From contig JACKKY010000001.1 in the NCBI GenBank assembly GCA_024236175.1, positions 186,001-250,000 of the forward strand: DNA of 64,000 nucleotides, given 5' to 3'. The DNA is from Novosphingobium sp. (GTDB lineage Bacteria; Pseudomonadota; Alphaproteobacteria; Sphingomonadales; Sphingomonadaceae). Positions 16,118-24,726 of this stretch are shown here, one piece after another; positions within the stretch are counted from its first letter, which is position 1; each line of letters opens with the position of its first letter. A program made the translations under genes and the position numbers. The notes under the pieces are model-generated. The model was not told the origin of the DNA and searched no databases. It was given only the letters and a program-made list of their open reading frames with translations.

Positions 16118-18868
16118 TTGATTCCCGGCGAGACCCAAGCAAGCTTCCATGTGAAGTCCATCGATGATGCAATCGCCGCGGTCGACAGCCGGGCCGCCGG
16201 CTTGTCGTCCGCAGAAGCCGGCGACCGGCTGGCGCTTCACGGACCGAACCGGCTTCCCGATCCGCCGCGCCGCAATGCGCTGCACCGTCTGTTCTCCCAG
16301 TTCCACAATGTCCTGATCTATGTGCTGCTTTCTGCCGCGGCGATCACCGCCTGGCTCAGCCATTACATCGATACCGGTGTGATCCTCGCCGTCGTCATCG
16401 TCAATGCGGGCATCGGCTTCATCCAGGAAGGTCGCGCCGAGCAAGCGCTGGATGCCATCCGCCACATGCTCGCCCCCCGCACATCCGTGCTGCGCGATGG
16501 CAGGCGTGTCACGGTCGAAAGCGCATCGGTCGTGCCGGGTGACATTGTCCTGCTCGAAGCGGGAGAGCGCGTGCCTGCGGATTTGCGGCTGGTCGAGGCG
16601 AGCGGGCTGTCGGTCGATGAAGCGGTGCTGACCGGCGAATCCGTGCCCGTGGAGAAAAGCCTCAGGCCGGTATCGGCCGATGCCGCGATCGGAGATCGCT
16701 TCTGCATGGCGTTCAGCGGCACTCTTGTCGCCCGCGGGGCCGGGCGCGGAGTGGTGGTGGCCACGGCACAGCGGACCGAGATCGGCCGCATCAGCGGAAT
16801 GCTCAGCGAGGTGCAGACGCTGACCACGCCACTGATCCATCAGATGGACGTTTTCGCGCGCTGGCTCACCATTCTGATCCTGACGATCGCCCTTGTCCTG
16901 CTGATCTACGGCTATTTCGTCGGGCACATGCCGTTCTCGGAACTGTTCATGGCGGTGGTCAGCCTGTCGGTCGCGGCAATACCGGAAGGGCTTCCGGCGG
17001 TGCTGACGATCACGCTGGCCGTCGGGGTCAAGGCGATGGCGCGGCGCAATGCGATCGTCCGCCGCCTTCCCGCGATCGAAACGCTGGGCGCGGTCTCGGT
17101 GATCTGCAGCGACAAGACCGGCACGCTCACCCGCAACGAGATGATGGTTGCCTCGCTGGCGACCGTCGATCATGCCTATGCCGTCGGCGGCAACGGCTAT
17201 GCACCGCAAGGCACGATCCGGCTGGCCGATGCCGATATCGATCCCGATGAACACGCCATTCTCGTGGAGATCGCGCGCGCATCGGCCTTGTGCAATGATG
17301 CCGCGCTGCATGCGCATGGCGATGGCTGGCGGATCGAAGGCGATCCGATGGAAGGGGCGCTGAAGGCGCTTGCCGGCAAGATCATGCGCAACGGGCATGA
17401 GGTGTTCCCCGAATGGTCGAGAACCGACGGGATCCCCTTCGATGCCAGCCACCGCTACATGGCTGTGCTGCATCACGATCATGAGGGCAACGCGCTGATC
17501 CATGCCAAGGGCGCGCCGGAGCGGATGCTTGAGATGTGCAGCGCCCAGCGCCGGCACGATGGCGGGGAGGAAGCGCTCGACAGGCAATACTGGCTGGACC
17601 AGATCGAGCAGATCGCCGCCCGGGGGCAGCGCGTGCTCGCTCTTGCCTCCCGCACCGTGCGCCAGGATCAGGTCGTGCTGAACATGGCCGATCTTGAAGG
17701 GCATATGGTGCTGATCGGCCTTGTCGGGCTGATCGATCCGCCGCGCGCCGAGGCCGTGTCCGCCGTTGCCGAATGCATTCGCGCAGGCATCCGCGTGAAG
17801 ATGAGCACCGGAGACCACGCCGGGACCGCTTCGGCCATCGCCAGGCAGATCGGGCTGGTGAATTCCGACCGGGTGGTGACGGGTGTCGAACTTGAGCGGA
17901 TGGACGATGCCGAGCTGGCGGCGATTGTCGTCGAAACCGATGTCTTCGCGAGGACCAGCCCCGAGCACAAGCTGCGACTGGTGACGGCTCTGCAGTCAAG
18001 GGGCTTCACCGTCGCCATGACTGGGGACGGGGTCAACGACGCGCCTGCCCTGAAGCGGGCCGGGGCCGGGATCGCCATGGGGTTGAAGGGAAGCGAAGCG
18101 GCGAAGGAAGCCGCCGAATTCGTGCTGGCCGACGACAATTTCGCGTCGATCGTCGCCGCCGTGCGCGAAGGGCGCACTGTCTATGATAATATCAAGAAGG
18201 TCATCAGCTGGACCCTGCCGACCAATGCCGGCGAAGCGATGGTCGTCATCGTCGCCCTGTTCATGGGAATGGCGCTGCCGATCACCGCCATCCAGATCCT
18301 GTGGATCAACCTGATCACCGCGACCACGCTGGGGATAGCCCTTGCCTTCGAGCCGACCGAGGAGGGCACGATGCTGCGCCCGCCGCGCTCGCGTGAAGAG
18401 CCGCTGCTAAACGGAGAGCTGATCTGGCATATCGTGCTGGTCTCGGGCCTGTTCGTCGTCGCCGTGTTCGGGATGTCCGCCTACGCGCTCGACAGGGGCT
18501 ATTCTCCGGAGCTCGCGCGCACGATCGCGTTGAACACGCTTGTCGTCCTGGAGATTTTCCATCTCTTCTTCATCCGCAACATCTACGGCACGTCGCTGAC
18601 ATGGAAGGCCGTCCGGGGCACGCGCATCGTCTGGACCTGCGTGATCGTGGTCACTGCCGGCCAGTTCGCCATCACTTACCTGCCGGCCATGCAGCGCTTG
18701 TTCGAAACGCGTGCCGTGCCGCTGCTGGACGGCTTGCTCATCTTCGCCTGCGGAGCGCTCTTCTTCGCCATCATCGAAATCGAAAAGCAGCTTCGGCTGG
18801 CATTGAGACGGGTCGGCGCGCCTGCGCATCGCGGGAAAACGTCTTCTGCTCCCGATCATTTGGGCTAA
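16118..18868 (+). CDS. P-type cation-transporting ATPase (calcium-pump-like, type II)
   Basis: A 916-residue pump with the actuator motif TGES (residues 172-175), the membrane motif PEGLP (289-293), the phosphorylation site DKTGT (Asp332), the nucleotide-domain motif KGAPE, the hinge TGDGVNDAP (from 635) and about ten membrane helices. PEGLP in helix 4 is typical of type II pumps (Ca2+, or Na+/K+-type ions) rather than heavy-metal pumps, which carry CPx. The start is TTG at 16118, preceded by AAGGAG six bases upstream; the frame is open to 16031 but that extension is Pro/Gly-rich and unlike the family. It is convergent with two universal stress protein genes. The ion cannot be fixed from motifs alone. 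Confidence 0.88.
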   Translation: MIPGETQASFHVKSIDDAIAAVDSRAAGLSSAEAGDRLALHGPNRLPDPPRRNALHRLFSQFHNVLIYVLLSAAAITAWLSHYIDTGVILAVVIVNAGIGFIQEGRAEQALDAIRHMLAPRTSVLRDGRRVTVESASVVPGDIVLLEAGERVPADLRLVEASGLSVDEAVLTGESVPVEKSLRPVSADAAIGDRFCMAFSGTLVARGAGRGVVVATAQRTEIGRISGMLSEVQTLTTPLIHQMDVFARWLTILILTIALVLLIYGYFVGHMPFSELFMAVVSLSVAAIPEGLPAVLTITLAVGVKAMARRNAIVRRLPAIETLGAVSVICSDKTGTLTRNEMMVASLATVDHAYAVGGNGYAPQGTIRLADADIDPDEHAILVEIARASALCNDAALHAHGDGWRIEGDPMEGALKALAGKIMRNGHEVFPEWSRTDGIPFDASHRYMAVLHHDHEGNALIHAKGAPERMLEMCSAQRRHDGGEEALDRQYWLDQIEQIAARGQRVLALASRTVRQDQVVLNMADLEGHMVLIGLVGLIDPPRAEAVSAVAECIRAGIRVKMSTGDHAGTASAIARQIGLVNSDRVVTGVELERMDDAELAAIVVETDVFARTSPEHKLRLVTALQSRGFTVAMTGDGVNDAPALKRAGAGIAMGLKGSEAAKEAAEFVLADDNFASIVAAVREGRTVYDNIKKVISWTLPTNAGEAMVVIVALFMGMALPITAIQILWINLITATTLGIALAFEPTEEGTMLRPPRSREEPLLNGELIWHIVLVSGLFVVAVFGMSAYALDRGYSPELARTIALNTLVVLEIFHLFFIRNIYGTSLTWKAVRGTRIVWTCVIVVTAGQFAITYLPAMQRLFETRAVPLLDGLLIFACGALFFAIIEIEKQLRLALRRVGAPAHRGKTSSAPDHLG

Positions 18869-18883
18869 GCCTGCCCCGCAGGC
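18869..18883. terminator. Possible weak hairpin between convergent genes
   Basis: GCCTGC and GCAGGC form a six-base stem around a CCC loop, immediately after the ATPase stop and just before the stop of the convergent stress protein gene. There is no T run, so it would at best be a weak or bidirectional terminator. Confidence 0.3.
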
Positions 18884-18890
18884 CGGCTCG

Positions 18891-19319
18891 CTATTCGGTG
18901 ATGATCAGCAGGTTGCAGGGCATGTGCCGGATCAGCTCGGCTCCGGTCGAGCCGAGGAACCAGCGCGCGAGGAAACCCTTGTCGGTATGCCCCAGCACGG
19001 CGAGATCTGCCTTGATCTCATGAGCATGCGCCGCGATCTCATGCGCGGGTTCGCCCTGGCGGATGCAGGTCGCGACATTGATGCCCTGCCGTTCAAGATC
19101 TTCGGCAACCGCCCCCAGCGCATCCTCGATCTGCTTGCGTTCTCCGCTGAAGAGATCGTTCACTTTGGCACTTCGGTCCGCGCCGGCGGTGCCGGTGGTC
19201 ACGACAACGCCAAGCAGGTGCAGCTCGGCCTTGCACAGCTGGGCGAGTTCGACCGCTTGGTGCAAGGCGGCAGCGTGCTGCCCGGAACCGTCATAGGCCA
19301 GCAGGATATTGCTAAACAC
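18891..19319 (-). CDS. Universal stress protein, single domain
   Basis: A 142-residue UspA-type protein with the N-terminal ILLAYDGS strand-loop and the C-terminal nucleotide-binding pattern GHTDKG followed by GSTGAELIRH and CNLLII. These residues match the ATP-binding G-x2-G-x9-G-S/T subclass. The start is GTG at 19319, with AAGGAG about 9 bases upstream; it overlaps the stop of the two-domain stress protein gene by eight bases, so the two are one operon. Such proteins respond to starvation, low oxygen or redox stress in the cytoplasm. The convergent P-type ATPase may belong to the same response. Confidence 0.9.
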   Translation of the reverse strand: MFSNILLAYDGSGQHAAALHQAVELAQLCKAELHLLGVVVTTGTAGADRSAKVNDLFSGERKQIEDALGAVAEDLERQGINVATCIRQGEPAHEIAAHAHEIKADLAVLGHTDKGFLARWFLGSTGAELIRHMPCNLLIITE

Positions 19320-20190
19320 TGCTATTCTCTCCTTCGGTCAGGGCGGGAAACACCAGAACGTCGCATTCGGCGCGCCGCAGGATGGCATGGCTTATCCGCC
19401 CGACAATTGCGAGTTCGAGAAAACTTTTCGTTCCCGGCGCTATCGTGATGAGATCGGCCTTCTGTTCGCTTGCCGCCTGCATGATGTCGGCCGCGACGGA
19501 ACCGCACGACTCCCGGACCAGATATCGGCCGGCCTTCAGGCCGTTCTCTTCAGCGAAGCCCGCAAGCATTTCCTGCGCATATAATCTGTCCATGCCCTGC
19601 CGGTGCCGGCGCTCCTCAGCCGGGATCATCGCTCTCGACTGCATTTCCATGTCCGCCGAATCGTATACGTGCAACAGCAGCACTTCTGCGCCTTGCAGGA
19701 ACGGGGCATGGTTGACGAAGCGAATCGATGTCGCCGAATTCGCATTGAGGCTTGTGGTGACCAGCACGCGATCGTAGCCGGGCGCCGGGGGGCTGTTGGC
19801 CACCAAGACGGGAAGCGGACTGTTCTTCACCGTACGTTCCACCGTTGTCCCGATAAACGCGCTGCGGGCGGCTTGCCAGCGATGCGGCCCCATCACGATG
19901 AGCATGGCACCGGCATCCGTCGCCGCGCGCGGGATCTGCTCAAAAGCCTCGCCGATGCGCAGGTCGGTTGTGACTTTTGTCCGCCCGTCCTTCGCGATGG
20001 CCTCCTGCTGATCGCGAAGCAGGTCCTCGCATGCGTCGGACTCCGCATGGATAAGGCTTTGTGGCTGGTCTTCGTCGATGACGTGAACAACCAGCAGATC
20101 GCAGCCAGCCTGCGCGGCAAGCAGCTCGGCCCGCCGGATCGCGCGGTCCGACCGGGTCGAGAAATCCGTTGCCACAGCTATCACAGACAT
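19312..20190 (-). CDS. Universal stress protein, tandem domains
   Basis: A 292-residue protein made of two Usp domains, about residues 1-145 and 148-290. The first starts VIAVATDFSTRSDRAIRRA and has the GPHRW...GTTVERTVKNSPLPVLV nucleotide-site region; the second starts RVLVTTSLNANS, and its loop region IAPGTKSF...GRISHAILRRAECDVLVF is degenerate for the second glycine set. ATG at 20190 has GAGG eight bases upstream and is preferred to GTG at 20199. It is co-transcribed with the single-domain stress protein that follows. The partners may act as a stress-responsive pair; the bound ligand is unknown. Confidence 0.88.
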   Translation of the reverse strand: MSVIAVATDFSTRSDRAIRRAELLAAQAGCDLLVVHVIDEDQPQSLIHAESDACEDLLRDQQEAIAKDGRTKVTTDLRIGEAFEQIPRAATDAGAMLIVMGPHRWQAARSAFIGTTVERTVKNSPLPVLVANSPPAPGYDRVLVTTSLNANSATSIRFVNHAPFLQGAEVLLLHVYDSADMEMQSRAMIPAEERRHRQGMDRLYAQEMLAGFAEENGLKAGRYLVRESCGSVAADIMQAASEQKADLITIAPGTKSFLELAIVGRISHAILRRAECDVLVFPALTEGENSSV

Positions 20191-20338
20191 TGAGTGCACC
20201 TCGGTTCAGGCCAGGGCATTGGGTTGCATAAACAATGCGTCTCGTCGACTGCCTGTCGCTGAAATAGTGCTGCCGGATGGCGCGAGGCGCTCGTCTTTGC
20301 GGTTCGGCGGCCTGAGGAGCACCGATCCCGCGCCCCGG

Positions 20339-20926
20339 TCATTCCATGCCCAGGCCTTGCCGTGCGGCCCTGATGGCGCGCTCCTCGGCGGTGGGGCAGT
20401 GGAGCGAGGCTGCATAGCCCTTGAGGAAGCTGCGCCGCGCGACGCCGACGTAGATGGCGTCCTCCATGCGCTTCTGGCGCGCATTCGCGCCGCTGAGTTC
20501 GCGGACGACGCCCCGGAAGGGAATGAACGAGCTGAGGAAGCTGCCGCCGGTCTTCAATGCGGCGCGGAACATGCCCGGCTTTTCGCGCGGCACGTCCACG
20601 TCCGGGCCGAGTATGTTCTCAAGTGTGGCGATCTCGCGATCGATTTCGGCACAGCCGTCGAGGCCATCGGTGGAATAGGGGTCCTTTTTCAGCAGCAGCA
20701 GCTCGGTGGGAACATAATCCCCGGCAAGATTGAGGTCCTGCAACGGCTGCGTTGCCGCGCTTTGCGCTTCACCGCCTATCGATTTCTGGCGCTGGCCGTT
20801 TGCCGCGCCTGCGCTCACCGGAATGGCAAGGGACAGGGCAGCGCAAGCGAGGAACGCCGATCGCGTCCATGCCACTTTGCCGGCGCCGGCGTGGTGTCGA
20901 GATTGATCGGTATCGTTGTTGGACAT
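20339..20926 (-). CDS. Exported protein of unknown function (SFIPFRG family)
   Basis: A 195-residue protein with an N-terminal signal region (AFLACAALSLAIPVSAGAA, about residues 24-42). The mature part shares a clear pattern with the exported protein at 61751-62320: DLNL, a PY...GL..C motif, LG.D.D.P, then SFIPFRG..RE.SGAN..Q and ARR.FLKG. The two are therefore paralogues of one exported family I cannot name. A ribosome binding site (AGGAAA) precedes ATG at 20926. It is the last gene of a three-gene minus-strand run with the two unknown proteins upstream. Function is unknown. Confidence 0.7.
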   Translation of the reverse strand: MSNNDTDQSRHHAGAGKVAWTRSAFLACAALSLAIPVSAGAANGQRQKSIGGEAQSAATQPLQDLNLAGDYVPTELLLLKKDPYSTDGLDGCAEIDREIATLENILGPDVDVPREKPGMFRAALKTGGSFLSSFIPFRGVVRELSGANARQKRMEDAIYVGVARRSFLKGYAASLHCPTAEERAIRAARQGLGME

Positions 20927-20928
20927 GG

Positions 20929-21408
20929 TCAGTCTTTCCTAACAGGAGTGCGCACTTGCCGGATCGTCTCGTCAGCGGTTTCCGTAACGCGTTTGCCCAT
21001 CGTCAGTCCGGTGTGCGCGTTGCTTCGCGCAGCCCTTGACCCGGCTTCCCTGGTGCGTCCTTTCGGCTTTGCGGATCGGCTTTCGGTGCGATCGCAAACC
21101 TTGTCTCCGACCACTCGCATGCGCTCCACCTTCCTGCGCTGATCTGTTTCCAGCGGTCTGCCAAAATCGGAAGCCAGAAGCTGCAGCATCGTGATGATCT
21201 GGCCGGGCTCGGCGCCGCTGGCAGCCGATGCCTGGACCAGCGCGATCCCCAGATCGGCATTGGGACTGGCAAGCCTGGTCAACAGCATCCGGCAGGCGAG
21301 GCGCGTTTCTTCGGGCGACACGCCGACCAGTCGGGCAAGCGCGGGAATATCCGTCAGCCTCTGGTTTTCGCACATTGCTGGGGCGTCATGCATCGGCTTG
21401 CGCTCCAT
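20929..21408 (-). CDS. Unknown protein of 159 residues, basic C-terminal tail
   Basis: The N-terminal half (RLTDIPALARLVGVSPEETR and onward to about residue 80) is helical and regular, with the look of a small helical-bundle domain; the C-terminal third is rich in Lys, Arg, Ser and Thr and is probably disordered. No family is recognised. ATG at 21408 is chosen because GAGAGG lies six bases upstream; it overlaps the end of the membrane protein gene by 23 bases. The next gene, for the exported SFIPFRG protein, begins three bases after this stop, so the genes are probably co-transcribed. Confidence 0.6.
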   Translation of the reverse strand: MERKPMHDAPAMCENQRLTDIPALARLVGVSPEETRLACRMLLTRLASPNADLGIALVQASAASGAEPGQIITMLQLLASDFGRPLETDQRRKVERMRVVGDKVCDRTESRSAKPKGRTREAGSRAARSNAHTGLTMGKRVTETADETIRQVRTPVRKD

Positions 21409-21892
21409 CGCCATCCTCTCGTCCCGGCCGAAAGATTTCGCGTGTCCTGATGATTTCCTTCTTGAGCTCCGAGCGGTCCGTAAGGCGGACGAGGCCGGTG
21501 CTGACAAGGCACAGCGCAGCGATCGCGCCGTGCGTGGCGACGGGAATGATGCCCGCCGATTTCCACAGCATGACGGCAAGGCCGCACGCGCTGGTGAGCA
21601 GCAGGAATTCAGCGGCGAAAATCGCAACCGGCCGCAGCCTTGCGCCGGCGCCGAACAGCAGCATCAGGCCAAGCACGCTCCACAGCGCCCCGATGATTGC
21701 GGCGCCATTGCCGGTTTCAAGACCGGTGAACGGCTGAAGCACAAGCGGAGCGAACAATTCACCCATGCCGAATGCCATGACAACCGCCCCCGTCAAACCC
21801 GCAATCCGGTCGGCGGCATGTGATTGGGGGGTCGGTGCTTCCATACGCGCCGAGCCTGGCGCGTAACCGTCGGTCGAGTGAGCGGCTGCCAT
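21386..21892 (-). CDS. Small integral membrane protein, unknown function
   Basis: A 168-residue protein with four hydrophobic helices (about residues 30-55, 65-85, 90-112 and 115-135) and a charged cytoplasmic tail (RSELKKEIIRTREIFRPGRE). ATG at 21892 has TGGAG seven bases upstream and is preferred to TTG at 21907. It follows the exported coiled-coil protein gene by 11 bases and overlaps the next gene, so it is in the middle of a four-gene operon of unknown proteins downstream of the LysR-divergent promoter. I do not recognise the family. Confidence 0.65.
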   Translation of the reverse strand: MAAAHSTDGYAPGSARMEAPTPQSHAADRIAGLTGAVVMAFGMGELFAPLVLQPFTGLETGNGAAIIGALWSVLGLMLLFGAGARLRPVAIFAAEFLLLTSACGLAVMLWKSAGIIPVATHGAIAALCLVSTGLVRLTDRSELKKEIIRTREIFRPGREDGDGAQADA

Positions 21893-21903
21893 GACAAACT
21901 CCA

Positions 21904-22443
21904 TCAATTCTTGCTGGTGGCTACCATGCTGCGGCGCTCGGCCTCAGCCATCAGAGACTGGCCCTGGTCGATCTGGGCCTGCGCCTTGTCGACGGCTTCC
22001 TGCGCCTTGGACTGAGCCTTCATCGCTGAGCGAAGATCTTTCGCACCTTCAACGCTGCGGCTGTCCGATTTGGCCCAGCGCGACGCTGCCTGATCGACCT
22101 GACGCGCCCAGCGCGCAGCTTCGGTGCCGCTGGTGAAGACCGGCATCACTGCTGTAAGCTGGCGGAAATCACCGGATGCGTTTTCGGCCTTGTCCTGGTT
22201 CGTATCGCGCTTGGTCTGCGCGTCGATCACGTCGCGATTGGCTTCGGCAAGCTGCTTTTGCGCCTTGGCGCGGGCATCCAGCCCCTTGCGCTCAAGTGCG
22301 CTGCCCTTGTCCCATTGCTTCTTGTGTTTGCCCGTCACCACGATCTGCGTGACGGCGACGCCATCCTGCGCAAGCGCTGCGGCCGGAATGGCCGCGCTTG
22401 CAAGCAGAGCCCCGGTAGCAAGCGTTGCAAGAAATTTTTGCAT
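21904..22443 (-). CDS. Periplasmic coiled-coil protein with TonB-box-like N-terminus
   Basis: A 179-residue protein with a signal peptide (cleavage after AALAQ, near residue 26). The mature N-terminus reads DGVAVTQIVVTGKHKK, in which IVVTG resembles the TonB box of sphingomonad receptors. The rest is a long Ala/Lys/Gln-rich helical region with heptad character (about residues 55-175). ATG at 22443 has GGAG about 9 bases upstream. It is the first gene of the operon divergent from the LysR regulator. A role in envelope stress or TonB interaction is only a guess. Confidence 0.65.
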   Translation of the reverse strand: MQKFLATLATGALLASAAIPAAALAQDGVAVTQIVVTGKHKKQWDKGSALERKGLDARAKAQKQLAEANRDVIDAQTKRDTNQDKAENASGDFRQLTAVMPVFTSGTEAARWARQVDQAASRWAKSDSRSVEGAKDLRSAMKAQSKAQEAVDKAQAQIDQGQSLMAEAERRSMVATSKN

Positions 22444-22541
22444 TTCAGTTTCTCCGTTCAAGTTCCAGCTCCGGATAGTCGGAGAGTTGAATTCCTCAAA
22501 ACGGGATTGTCTGAATGATATATTTTGATTATCCGAATTAA

Positions 22542-23405
22542 ATGGATATCTCAGCCTTTCGGACCTTTCTGGCCGCGGCCGCGACCGGAAGTTTTGCCGG
22601 CGCCGCCCAGCGTGTGCACGCCAGCCCGTCAAGCGTGACGGAACGGATCAAGCAGCTTGAACATCGGCTTGGCGCCCGATTGTTCGATCGCGACAAGCGC
22701 GGCTGCCGGCTGACAGCAGCCGGGCGCAGATTCTTAGAGCCTGCCCGCCAGGCCGTGCGCGCCTGGGACATCGCCCGGCACGACATCTCGCTGCCGGATG
22801 AATTCACGCGAAGCGTATCAGTTGGCGGCCAATATGCCCTGTGGCGCGATCTGCTGATCGAGTGGCTTGAAGAAGCGCGGGCCTTGCTTCCCGATGTCGC
22901 CTTCAGGGCCACAGCGGGTGCGGCGGCCCGGCTGAATCGCGATCTCGCTGAAGGGTTTCTCGATATGGCGATCCTGTACGATCCGGTATTCCGCAAGGAT
23001 ATCGCTTCGGAAAAGCTCTTCGATGACCGGCTGATCCTTGTCTCGGCAGCTGAGCAGGGCGACTGGCACAACAGTTATGTCGAGATCGTCTGGGGGCAGG
23101 GGCTTTCCGTCGAGATCGCCTCGCAACTCGATCTGGCACCGGAAGCCGGACTGGTCCTCGATCTTGGCAACCAGTCGGCACGCTTTCTGATCGACCAGAA
23201 GATGTGCGGCTTCATGCCGGAACGGCTGGTCGCGCATCACCTCGAAAGCGGTGAACTCCATCTTGTCGAGGATGTGCCCAGCTTCGATTACCCGGCCTAT
23301 GTCTGCTGGCGGCGGGACATGGATGCGCAGCTAGCGGCGCAGCTCGTTGGCACTGTCACATCGACAGTCGCATTGGTCGCCTCCCGGGCCACCGCCGGGG
23401 ATTGA
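22542..23405 (+). CDS. LysR-family transcriptional regulator
   Basis: A 287-residue regulator with an N-terminal winged helix (FRTFLAAAATGSFAGAAQRV, then SPSSVTERIKQLEHRLGARLF, residues 6-50) and a substrate-binding domain of the periplasmic-binding-protein fold (about residues 90-280). The start ATG lacks a visible ribosome binding site. It is divergent from the four-gene operon 20339-22443 and, following the usual LysR arrangement, probably controls that operon from the 98-base AT-rich gap. The co-inducer is unknown. The downstream membrane protein gene at 23503 is also a possible target. Confidence 0.88.
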   Translation: MDISAFRTFLAAAATGSFAGAAQRVHASPSSVTERIKQLEHRLGARLFDRDKRGCRLTAAGRRFLEPARQAVRAWDIARHDISLPDEFTRSVSVGGQYALWRDLLIEWLEEARALLPDVAFRATAGAAARLNRDLAEGFLDMAILYDPVFRKDIASEKLFDDRLILVSAAEQGDWHNSYVEIVWGQGLSVEIASQLDLAPEAGLVLDLGNQSARFLIDQKMCGFMPERLVAHHLESGELHLVEDVPSFDYPAYVCWRRDMDAQLAAQLVGTVTSTVALVASRATAGD

Positions 23406-23468
23406 ATTCAGAAAAACCAAATTTAACCTTCGGATCATTCCGCTTTTTCGCGTTTTAATATCCTGCGA

Positions 23469-23489
23469 TTGTTGCGCCATCTGCAACAA
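23469..23489. promoter_or_regulatory. Inverted repeat just upstream of membrane channel gene
   Basis: TTGTTGC (23469-23475) and GCAACAA (23483-23489) form a perfect 7-base-arm inverted repeat with a 7-base centre, ending two bases before the ribosome binding site of the gene that starts at 23503. It could be an operator or an mRNA hairpin that affects translation. It stands in an AT-rich gap. Confidence 0.45.
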
Positions 23490-23502
23490 ACAGGAGGGTA
23501 AC

Positions 23503-24726
23503 TTGGACTTGTCTGTCATCAATACCGAGCTGTTATCGGGCTTCGGCGAACTTGCGGCGCATTGGGGGCCGCGCTTGCTGGCGGCCCTGGCAATCCTTTT
23601 GATCACACATCTGATTGCCAAGGGCGTGGAGCGAGCCATCGGGCGCTTCGCCGCCGGCCAGAGAGCGAAAAGCGAAGGTGCGGCCGGAGAGCCGTTATCC
23701 TCGGCCTGGCAACAGGGCGGACGCCTGGTCTACTGGCTTATCTGGCTGTTCGGCTTGCTGCTTGCGCTTCGCCCGCTTGAACTGGGCGATGTCGTCACAC
23801 CGCTGAACTCGCTGCTGAATGAGATCGCGGCCTTCCTGCCCAATCTGCTGGGCGCGGCGGCGATCGTCGTCATCGGCCTGGCGCTTTCGCGGATTGCCCG
23901 CGGGGTGACGGAAAGCGGTCTCGGCCTGGCCCGCCTTGAACGGTTCACGAAGGCAGCGGACGGCGACAGGCCGGAGAGCGCAAGGCCGCCGCTGGCGCAG
24001 GGTGCCGGCGTGCTGGTGCAGTTGCTGGTGCTGATACCGGTGGTGCTGGCCGCGCTCGACGTGCTGGCTCTGGAGGCTGTTTCCAAGCCTCTGGAACAGA
24101 TGCTTGCCGCTGTGCTGGATGCCGTACCGAATATTTTCGCGGCCAGCATCGTGCTGATCGCGACATGGTATGTCAGCCGCTGGGTGGCAGGCGTCGCGCA
24201 GACCTTTCTGGAAAGCGCCGGTATCGACCGGATCGTGATTGCCGAGGGGGTTTCGCCCGCTCGCTTCTCTATCCCGAAGATTGCCTACAACCTGATCATC
24301 GTCGTGATGATGCTGTTCGCGTTCGTCGAAGCTGCGCGCCTGCTGGAATTCACGGCCGTCTCGCAGATCACCGACGATCTGATCCGTCTGGCTGGCCATG
24401 TCGGCTTCGGCGCGGCGATCATTGTCGGTGGCGTGTTCCTGGCGCGTCTGATCGGCGGGCTTGTGGAAGTTGCGACCGAGAAGGCCAGCCTTGAAGCCAG
24501 GGTCAGCCGCGTCGCGATCATCGGCCTGTCGGTCGCCATGGGGCTCGGCTTCATGGGTATCGCGACGGAGATTGTCGTGCTTGCCTTCGGTCTTGGCCTC
24601 GGCGCCGTGTCACTGGCGGCAGCCATTGCATTCGGCATCGGCGGGCGGGAAACCGCGCATCAGCTGCTCCAGCAATGGTGGAACGTCCAGCGATCCACGG
24701 CAGCGACCGAGAGGGGCTCTGAATGA
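23503..24726 (+). CDS. Mechanosensitive-channel-like membrane protein with conserved TM helices
   Basis: A 407-residue inner-membrane protein with about ten hydrophobic segments. Repeated Gly/Ala-rich helices such as LLGAAAIVVIGLALSRIARG and FGLGLGAVSLAAAIAFGIGG match the conserved TM-helix repeat family related to small-conductance mechanosensitive channels. The segment LAFGLGLGAVSLAAAIAFGIGGRE resembles the pore helix, but the soluble MscS beta domain is missing. The start is TTG at 23503, with GGAGGG six bases upstream; the frame extends to 23347 but that part overlaps the LysR gene. Its stop overlaps the start of the small zinc-ribbon gene. It may be an osmotic or ion channel. Confidence 0.8.
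   Translation: MDLSVINTELLSGFGELAAHWGPRLLAALAILLITHLIAKGVERAIGRFAAGQRAKSEGAAGEPLSSAWQQGGRLVYWLIWLFGLLLALRPLELGDVVTPLNSLLNEIAAFLPNLLGAAAIVVIGLALSRIARGVTESGLGLARLERFTKAADGDRPESARPPLAQGAGVLVQLLVLIPVVLAALDVLALEAVSKPLEQMLAAVLDAVPNIFAASIVLIATWYVSRWVAGVAQTFLESAGIDRIVIAEGVSPARFSIPKIAYNLIIVVMMLFAFVEAARLLEFTAVSQITDDLIRLAGHVGFGAAIIVGGVFLARLIGGLVEVATEKASLEARVSRVAIIGLSVAMGLGFMGIATEIVVLAFGLGLGAVSLAAAIAFGIGGRETAHQLLQQWWNVQRSTAATERGSE

Noticed and set aside
15668..17968. Long minus-strand open frame opposite the P-type ATPase
   Set aside because: Antisense shadow of a high-GC gene: rich in His, Arg, Asp and Gly, with no ribosome binding site or domain.
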